A stretch of DNA of 64,000 nucleotides from Microbacterium nanhaiense (GTDB taxonomy: Bacteria; Actinomycetota; Actinomycetes; Actinomycetales; Microbacteriaceae), in the NCBI RefSeq assembly GCF_014646015.1, contig NZ_BMMQ01000005.1:1-64000 (forward strand), read 5' to 3'. Made by a program: the position numbers and the translations under genes. The notes beneath the pieces are model-generated. The model worked only from the letters and a program-made list of their open reading frames with translations. It had not been told where the DNA came from and made no database searches. Each line of letters begins with the position of its first letter. Within the stretch, counting starts at the first letter, position 1. Shown here in pieces: positions 58,245 through 64,000 of this stretch.

Positions 58245-59435
58245 TCAGGCGCGGGAGGCCGGGGCGGGCGCGGTGGGGCGGCGACGGATGCCCGGGGTCA
58301 GCAGGACGGCGATCGCGATGAGCGCGAGCACGACGAGCATGGCCAGGCGCAGGCCGAAGTGCTCGCCGAGCATGCCCAGCAGGGGCGGGCCGACGAGGAA
58401 TGCGATGTATCCGATCGTTGCCGTGAACGACACGCGGGCGGCCGAGTTCTCGCCCGAGTCGCCGGCGGCGCTCATCGCGACGGGGAAGCCGAGCGACGTG
58501 CCGATGCCCCAGAACACGACGGCGACCGCGGCGGCGACCTGGTTGTCGACGAACACCACGATCGCCAGCCCGATGCCCGCGACGATGGCGCTGATGGCGA
58601 GCACGATGGCGCGGCCGAAGCGATCGACGAACCAGCCGCCCCCAAAGCGGCCGGCCGTCATGCAGATCGCGAAGATCGCGTAGGTGGCGGATCCGATTGC
58701 GTCGGAGAATCCGTGCCCGTCGACCATGAGCAGAGGTAGCCAGTCGCCCGCGGCTCCCTCGCTCATCGCGAGCGCGAGCACGATGCCGCCGATCATCAGG
58801 AGGTGCACGTCGCGCCAGACGGGCGGGTGGTCCGCACGCTCCGCGCGATGGGCCGCCTCGTGCTTCCCGAAGCCGGCGGGCACGGAACGGATCGCAACGA
58901 CGATGGCACCTGCCATGACGGCGGCCGTGATGACGAGGTGCCAGACGACGGGGAACTGCACGGCGGTCAAGCCCATGCCGATGAGGGCGCCGATGACGGT
59001 TCCGAAGCTGAAGAAGCCGTGCAGGGTCGGCATGACCGAGCGATGCAGGAGCCGCTCGACCTCCGCGCCGTCGACGTTCATCGCGACCTCGCCACCGCCC
59101 ATGCCGAGGCCGATGAGTCCGAGACCGAAGGCGACGAGCCACGGCTGCGCGATCGCCGCGCCGACACCCACCACCGTCACGCCGGACGCCACGACGAATC
59201 CTCCGGTCATGATCACCGGTCGCGTGCCGAATCGTGCGACGAGCGGGCCGGATCCGAGGATGCCGATCATGGATCCGATGGACAGCCCGAAGAGGATGAA
59301 TCCCATCTGCGCCGTCGACGCGTCGAGCAGGTTCCGCACATCGGGGGTGCGTGTGACCCACGAGGAGATGCCGAGTCCGGGGAGAAGAAAGAGCGCGAAG
59401 AGCGCGTTGCGGCGCGCGATGAGCGAAGAGGGCAC
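58245..59435 (-). CDS. MFS transporter
   Basis: 396 residues with about 12 hydrophobic helices. The N-terminus contains LFLLPGLGISSWVTRTPDVR, and the loop between helices 2 and 3 has GPLVARFGTRPV, the MFS signature; a second half begins around residue 205 after a hydrophilic linker. The overall pattern resembles the YbjJ-like sugar/drug group. Substrate unknown. It stands alone, with the family B array at its 3' end. Confidence 0.9.
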   Translation of the reverse strand: MPSSLIARRNALFALFLLPGLGISSWVTRTPDVRNLLDASTAQMGFILFGLSIGSMIGILGSGPLVARFGTRPVIMTGGFVVASGVTVVGVGAAIAQPWLVAFGLGLIGLGMGGGEVAMNVDGAEVERLLHRSVMPTLHGFFSFGTVIGALIGMGLTAVQFPVVWHLVITAAVMAGAIVVAIRSVPAGFGKHEAAHRAERADHPPVWRDVHLLMIGGIVLALAMSEGAAGDWLPLLMVDGHGFSDAIGSATYAIFAICMTAGRFGGGWFVDRFGRAIVLAISAIVAGIGLAIVVFVDNQVAAAVAVVFWGIGTSLGFPVAMSAAGDSGENSAARVSFTATIGYIAFLVGPPLLGMLGEHFGLRLAMLVVLALIAIAVLLTPGIRRRPTAPAPASRA

Positions 59436-59498
59436 GGCGGACTCCGGATCGAAGGGCGGGTTGAGTGAAATATACCCGCACCAGCGAGGGAATCCTCC

Positions 59499-61118
59499 TT
59501 ATGTGGCCTTCGGGATCGCGTCGATCAATCGTCTCGTGTAGGCGTCGCGGGGCCGCGCGAACAGCTCCGCCGTGGGCGCGCTCTCGACGAGTCGGCCGTG
59601 CTCGAGCACGGTGACCTGCTCGGCGATCTGCCGTACGAGGCTGAGGTCGTGGGAGATGAACAGGTACGTCAGCTCGTCGCGGTCGCGCAGTTCCATGAGG
59701 AGGTCGATGATCTGCGTCTGCACCGTCACGTCGAGCGCGCTCGTGGGTTCGTCGAGAACGAGCACCTCGGGGCTGAGGGCGAGGGCGCGCGCGACGGCGA
59801 CGCGCTGGCGCTGTCCGCCGGACAGGTCGTGCGGGCGGCTGTCGAGCACCGTGCTCGGGAGGGCCACGTGGTCGAGCGCCGTGGCGACGCGCGCCGCGCG
59901 TTCGGCGGGTGTGAGCTTCGCCGAGAGCGAGATGGGTTCGTCGAGCAGTTGCCGAACCGTGAAGCGCGGATCCAACGCGGACAGCGGGTTCTGGTACACC
60001 ATCTGCAGTCGCCGCGCGAAGCGGTTGGCGACCGGCGGGTGCTGAGGGAGCGCGCGGCCGGATACCGTCACGGCGCCCTCGTCGAAGGATTCCAGCCCCG
60101 CGACGATGCGCGCGAGGGTCGATTTCCCGGATCCGGATTCGCCGACGAGCGCGTGGACGCTGCCCCGGTGCACGCGCAGGTCGACACCGTTCAGTGCCGG
60201 CCGCGGCGAGCCCGGGAAGGTCTTCACGATGCCCGCGACCTCGATCGCCGCATCGACCGCGGGGTCGACGGGGCGGAGCAGGTGGGCGTAGCGGTCGGGG
60301 CTCAGGGCGGGGGCGTTGGCGAACAGCTCGCGGGTGTAGTCGTCCTCGGGGTGGGACACCACCCGGTCGGCGGGGCCCTGATCGACGACGACGCCGTCGT
60401 GCAGCACGGCGATGTCGTCGGCGCGCTCGCGCGCGAGCGCGAGATCGTGCGTGATGAGCAGCACCGCGAGTCCGAGCTCCTCCCGGAGCTCGCCGATGAG
60501 GTCGAGGATCGTGCGCTGCACGGTGACATCGAGCGCGCTCGTGGGCTCGTCGGCGATCAGCAGTTGCGGCGAGCCCGAGATCGCGATCGCGATGAGCACG
60601 CGCTGCAGCTGGCCGCCCGAGAGCTCGTGCGGACGGAGGTCGAGCTTGTGGGCCGCGTCGGCGATGCCCACGCGGGCCAGCAGCTCCGCGGCGCGCACCG
60701 CGCGCTCGCGGCGCGGGACCCCGTGGCGCTTCAGCTCTGCGTTCAGGCGCGATCCGATGGTCTGCAGGGGGTCGAGCGAGCTCAGCGGATCCTGCGGGAC
60801 GAAGCCGATCTCGCTCCCGCGCAGCGGGCGCCAATCGCGATCGCGGAAGCGGGTCACGTCGCGGCTCGCGAGGGTGATGGATCCGCCGGTGACCTCGCCG
60901 CGCCGCGGGAGCAGGCCCGCGGCAGCGAGCGCGATCGTCGACTTTCCGGATCCGGACTGGCCAACGAGGGCGAGGGTGCGTCCTCGGGATACCGAGAGGG
61001 TGACGCCGTGCACGACCTCGATGAGCCGGTGGGCGGGGCGATACGAGACGCGAAGCTCGCGGACTTCGAGCGCCGTGGTGGTGGGCGCGTCGACGGCGGT
61101 GCTGGGTGCGATGGTCAT
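59499..61118 (-). CDS. Dipeptide/oligopeptide-type ABC transporter ATP-binding protein, two fused ATPase domains
   Basis: 539 residues from the ATG at 61118. Each half has its own Walker A (GQSGSGKST near residue 52, GESGSGKST near 330), ABC signature (LSGGQLQRVLIA and LSGGQRQRVAVA) and Walker B (LLIADEPTSALD, LVLDEPTSALD). This is the fused DppD-DppF form, energising the two permeases encoded upstream. Its start overlaps the DppC-like stop. Substrate may be a peptide, nickel or an oligosaccharide. Confidence 0.95.
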   Translation of the reverse strand: MTIAPSTAVDAPTTTALEVRELRVSYRPAHRLIEVVHGVTLSVSRGRTLALVGQSGSGKSTIALAAAGLLPRRGEVTGGSITLASRDVTRFRDRDWRPLRGSEIGFVPQDPLSSLDPLQTIGSRLNAELKRHGVPRRERAVRAAELLARVGIADAAHKLDLRPHELSGGQLQRVLIAIAISGSPQLLIADEPTSALDVTVQRTILDLIGELREELGLAVLLITHDLALARERADDIAVLHDGVVVDQGPADRVVSHPEDDYTRELFANAPALSPDRYAHLLRPVDPAVDAAIEVAGIVKTFPGSPRPALNGVDLRVHRGSVHALVGESGSGKSTLARIVAGLESFDEGAVTVSGRALPQHPPVANRFARRLQMVYQNPLSALDPRFTVRQLLDEPISLSAKLTPAERAARVATALDHVALPSTVLDSRPHDLSGGQRQRVAVARALALSPEVLVLDEPTSALDVTVQTQIIDLLMELRDRDELTYLFISHDLSLVRQIAEQVTVLEHGRLVESAPTAELFARPRDAYTRRLIDAIPKAT

Positions 61119-61972
61119 GGGCGTGCTCCCGTGCGCGCGGCGGTGATCAGTGTGCTGAGGCGGCTGACCGACAGAACGGTGAGGATGATGACGAGTCCAG
61201 GCAGGAGCGTGAGCCACGGCGACGACGCGAGGTATTCGCGCCCCTCCGAGACGAGCATGCCCCACTCGGGCTGGGGCGGCGGTGCTCCGTAGCCGAGGAA
61301 GCTCAGCGCCGCGATCGCGAGGATCGAGGATCCGAACTGCAGCGTCGTCATCGACAGCACGGGCCCCCACGAGTTGGGGAGGACGTGGCGAAGGAGCAGT
61401 CGCACGGCATCGACGCCGAGGTGGCGCGAGGATTCGACGAAGGTCAGCGCCTTCACGCGCAGCACCTCGGAGCGCATGAGCCGGGCGAAGGTGGCCACCG
61501 ATGCGATTCCGACCGCGATGGCCGCGTTGATGGATCCGAAGCCGAGGGCCACGACGATCATCATCGACAGCAGGAGGCCGGGAATCGACAGCAGCACGTC
61601 GACGATGCGGCTGATGACGGCATCGACGCCCCGACCGAAGTAGGCGGCGATGAGGCCGAGCAGCGTTCCCGCCCCGAGCCCGATCGCGACGGCGATGGCG
61701 GAGGCCAGGAGGGTGCGGCTCGTGCCGTGCATGACACGCGAGAAGAGGTCGCGGCCGAGGTAGTCGGTGCCGAAAGGATGGGCGAGGCTCGGCGCCTGCA
61801 GCGTCTGTCCGGGCGCCGCAGCCAGGGGGTCGTAGGGCGTGAGCACGCCCGGGATCGCGATTGCGACGACGAGCAGCGCGAGCACCGCGATGGCGGCGAT
61901 GTCCCAGCCGCCCACGACGCGCGTGCGCCGCGTGCGGGCCTTCGCCTCGGCGATCACGTCCGTGACGGTCAT
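61115..61972 (-). CDS. ABC transporter permease (DppC-like)
   Basis: 285 residues from the ATG at 61972. The N-terminal cytoplasmic tail is followed by a first helix (IAAIAVLALLVVAIAIPGVL), the HPFGTDYLGRDLFSRVMHGT motif typical of DppC, and the EAA loop VESSRHLGVDAVRLLLRHVL near residue 180. LSFLGYGAPPPQPEWGMLV is the characteristic end block. It overlaps both neighbours by four bases. Confidence 0.95.
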   Translation of the reverse strand: MTVTDVIAEAKARTRRTRVVGGWDIAAIAVLALLVVAIAIPGVLTPYDPLAAAPGQTLQAPSLAHPFGTDYLGRDLFSRVMHGTSRTLLASAIAVAIGLGAGTLLGLIAAYFGRGVDAVISRIVDVLLSIPGLLLSMMIVVALGFGSINAAIAVGIASVATFARLMRSEVLRVKALTFVESSRHLGVDAVRLLLRHVLPNSWGPVLSMTTLQFGSSILAIAALSFLGYGAPPPQPEWGMLVSEGREYLASSPWLTLLPGLVIILTVLSVSRLSTLITAARTGARP

Positions 61973-62946
61973 GCGATCACTCCTTCGGCCGCGGGGACGG
62001 CATTCCGGCGGCGCTTCGGCCCGGCCAGGCGCGGGTCGATCAGCGGATACACGAGGTCGGTGATGAGGTTGACGGTCGTGAAGACGATCGACACGAACAT
62101 CACGACGGCGAGCACGACGGGGCCGTCCTGCGAGCGCACCGACTGCTCGGTGAGGAAGCCGAGGCCCGTGCGCGAGAAGATCGTCTCGGCGATGACGGAT
62201 CCGGCGAGCAGCTCGCCGATCGTCAACCCCAGGAGGGTGACGGCGGGGATGGATCCGTTGAGGAGCACGTGGCGGCCGATGATCGATGTTGGCGCGGTGC
62301 CGGACGCTCGCAGCACGGTCACGAAGGGCTCGTTCGCGGCGCGCGTGAGCGACTGGATCAGCACCTGGGCGATCGCGGCGCTGCCACCGATGCCGAGGGT
62401 GATCGCCGGCAGGAGGAGAGACTTGAAGCCCTCGTCCCGGATCGAGGAGAACCACCCGAGCTGGTAGGCGAACACCTGCAGCAGGATCAGGGCGATGAGG
62501 AAGCCGGGCGTCGCGTGGGCGAGCGTCGGCAGCGTGCTGACGAGCTTGCGCACGGGCTTCCACGGGGCGAACACACCGACGAGTGCGACGAGGAGCGCGA
62601 AGGCGACCGCGAACACGAGCGCGAGGGCTGCAAGCGTGACCGTCTCGCCGATGCCCTGCGCCATGAGCTCGGACACGCTCCGGCCGTTGGTGAGCGAGTA
62701 CCCGAGATCGCCCTGCAGGATGCGCGTCACCGAGGTCCAGAACTGTTCGAGTGGCGGCCGGTCGAGGCGGTAGTAGTTCAGGATCGCCTGCGCCTGATCC
62801 TCCGGGATCGGGTTCTGCGGGTTGTTGATGCGGCTCTCGATCGGGTCACCGGGCAGGAGGAACAGCACGGCGTAGACGAAGACGTACGTGAGTGCGACGA
62901 CGAGCAGCGACTGCCCGATGCGCTTGATGAAGGCGAGCGGAGTCAT
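61969..62946 (-). CDS. ABC transporter permease (DppB-like)
   Basis: 325 residues from the ATG at 62946, 2 nt after the binding-protein stop. It begins FIKRIGQSLLVVALTYVFVY and contains LFLLPGDPIESRI, GDLGYSLTNGRSVSELMAQG and the EAA loop with VTVLRASGTAPTSIIGRHVL near residue 210. These define the DppB/OppB branch, which pairs with DppC. It overlaps the DppC-like gene start by four bases. Confidence 0.95.
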   Translation of the reverse strand: MTPLAFIKRIGQSLLVVALTYVFVYAVLFLLPGDPIESRINNPQNPIPEDQAQAILNYYRLDRPPLEQFWTSVTRILQGDLGYSLTNGRSVSELMAQGIGETVTLAALALVFAVAFALLVALVGVFAPWKPVRKLVSTLPTLAHATPGFLIALILLQVFAYQLGWFSSIRDEGFKSLLLPAITLGIGGSAAIAQVLIQSLTRAANEPFVTVLRASGTAPTSIIGRHVLLNGSIPAVTLLGLTIGELLAGSVIAETIFSRTGLGFLTEQSVRSQDGPVVLAVVMFVSIVFTTVNLITDLVYPLIDPRLAGPKRRRNAVPAAEGVIA

Positions 62947-62948
62947 CG

Positions 62949-64000
62949 TCACTTGTTCTCGGTCCACGTGTCGTAGAACGTGGGGCGAGCCTCGTAGGTC
63001 GTGGAGAAGTCGTGGACGTAGGGCTGCAGGCCGAACACCTGCGTATCGTCGAGGATCGGCAGCGCGTAGGCCTGCTCGATGACGTGCCGCTGGATCTCGC
63101 CGACGACCTGGGCGCGCTCTTCGTCGCTGGTCGCGTCGGCCTGCGCTTCATAGAGTGCGTCGAGTTCGGTGTCGGGCTCCGCCAGGCGGAAGCCGTTGGT
63201 GTTCTGCGAGTGGTAGTTAACGTTCTGGCGCACCCAGGCGTCCGCCTCGGGCCAGCCGTTGCGCCGTGCACCGATCGCCGGATCCTCGAGGGTCGCGGAG
63301 TAGTTGGCGTAGTCGGTCTCCTTGATGACGAGCTCGACGCCGATCTGCTCGAGCTGCCACTGGATCAGCTGGAACAGGGGCTTCGCGGTGCTGTCGAACA
63401 CGTCCACGTAGGTGAGGATGCTGAGGCGCTCCCCATCCTTCGTCCGGAAGCCGTCGGCGTCGCGCTCGGTCCAGCCCGCCTCGTCAAGGAGTGCCGCCGA
63501 CTCGTCAGGGTCGTACGCGAATTCGTCGGAGAGGTCGACGTAGCCGAAGGTGGTGGGCGTGACGATGCTCGTCGCGATCTGCCAGTTGTCGGTGTAGAGG
63601 TCGTCGAGGATCTGCTGGCGGTCGATGCCGTGCTGCAGCGCCTGGCGGACGCGGACATCGTCGAGGAACGGCGCCGACTGGTGCAGCTGCCAGGCGTTCA
63701 CGTTGCCCGCGCCCTGCACGCCGAGGACGGTGATGCCGGCGGCCTCAAGCCCGGCCTCTTCGCTCGGCTGGATGTAGCGGATGACGTCGGCTTCCCCGGA
63801 GCGCAGCGAGCCGAGGCGCACGCTGTCCTCCGTGACGGGGATGATGACGATCTCGTCGAGGTATGCGCGGCCCTCGTGATCGGCGCTGCCGGGGGCCCAG
63901 TCGTAGTCGTCGCGGGCGGCGAGCACGATCTCCTCGCCGTACTTCTCGGATTCGACGACGAAGGGACCCGAGCCGATGATGCCGGTCAGCTGAGACTGGG
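62949..64000 (-). CDS. ABC transporter substrate-binding protein, family 5 (partial)
   Basis: About 350 C-terminal residues are visible; the start lies beyond the right edge. The segment contains GIIGSGPFVVESEKYGEEIV, then EIVIIPVTEDSVRLGSLRSG, VRQALQHGIDRQQILDDLYT and ILTYVDVFDSTAKPLFQLIQ, diagnostic of DppA/OppA-type binding proteins, with the C-terminus QPYVHDFSTTYEARPTFYDT. It is the first gene of the four-gene importer operon. Ligand unknown. Confidence 0.95.
   Translation of the reverse strand, partial: QSQLTGIIGSGPFVVESEKYGEEIVLAARDDYDWAPGSADHEGRAYLDEIVIIPVTEDSVRLGSLRSGEADVIRYIQPSEEAGLEAAGITVLGVQGAGNVNAWQLHQSAPFLDDVRVRQALQHGIDRQQILDDLYTDNWQIATSIVTPTTFGYVDLSDEFAYDPDESAALLDEAGWTERDADGFRTKDGERLSILTYVDVFDSTAKPLFQLIQWQLEQIGVELVIKETDYANYSATLEDPAIGARRNGWPEADAWVRQNVNYHSQNTNGFRLAEPDTELDALYEAQADATSDEERAQVVGEIQRHVIEQAYALPILDDTQVFGLQPYVHDFSTTYEARPTFYDTWTENK

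Overview
This window is from a high-GC Gram-positive bacterium, most likely a member of the Microbacteriaceae (Microbacterium or a close relative). The reasons are the very GC-rich third codon positions, the housekeeping order rplM-rpsI-glmM ... coaA ... glmS-acpS-alr-tsaE-tsaB-rimI-tsaD ... groES ... guaB-guaB3 ... guaA, the presence of HrcA-type CIRCE sites, and small actinobacterial families such as FBP-domain, YajQ, DUF3817 and THUMP-like proteins. No rRNA or tRNA gene was found.

Layout. 1-4140 is an accessory patch: the end of an IS3-type orfA, an SRAP/HMCES protein, a gene broken by an in-frame stop, a membrane-anchored Mrr-like nuclease and three tiny immunity-like genes with no toxin. 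4141-32323 is mainly carbohydrate catabolism. It holds a YetA/PL26-like rhamnogalacturonan lyase with a DUF1961 protein and a CUT1 importer (4645-12028), a rhamnogalacturonan acetylesterase, then luxS-mtnN and truA, an uncharacterised sugar or sugar-acid module (ThuA-like, LacI, isomerase, DUF993, Gfo/Idh; 16734-21760), DUF2264 plus a hydroxyacid dehydrogenase, a DeoR/LacI hybrid regulator, a second CUT1 importer, and a GH29 fucosidase. 32517-57837 is mostly core: ribosomal proteins, amino-sugar and cell-wall precursors, CoA, the t6A tRNA-modification genes, groES and guanine nucleotide synthesis. An L-talarate/galactarate dehydratase with its GntR regulator and an acyltransferase/DUF6320/esterase cassette are interspersed. 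58245-64000 is an MFS transporter and a Dpp/Opp-type ABC importer running off the edge.

The two CUT1 importers have no ATPase of their own in the window. The oligosaccharide-processing enzymes lack signal peptides, so the picture is import of pectic (rhamnogalacturonan-I-like) fragments followed by cytoplasmic depolymerisation. An almost identical 14-bp LacI-type operator lies in front of the first importer operon and in front of the Gfo/Idh-DUF993-isomerase operon, which links the two halves to one regulator.

The most unusual feature is a set of three unrelated but similarly built families of short palindromic repeats. Family A is exactly 65 bp (8 full copies), family B exactly 53 bp in tandem with an exact 63-bp period (13 full copies), and family C exactly 77 bp (2 copies). 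They sit in intergenic gaps, often a few bases after stop codons. They have also entered genes: a family A copy lies in frame inside the DUF2264 gene, a family C copy lies in frame inside tsaB, and a family A copy apparently supplies the start codon of truA.
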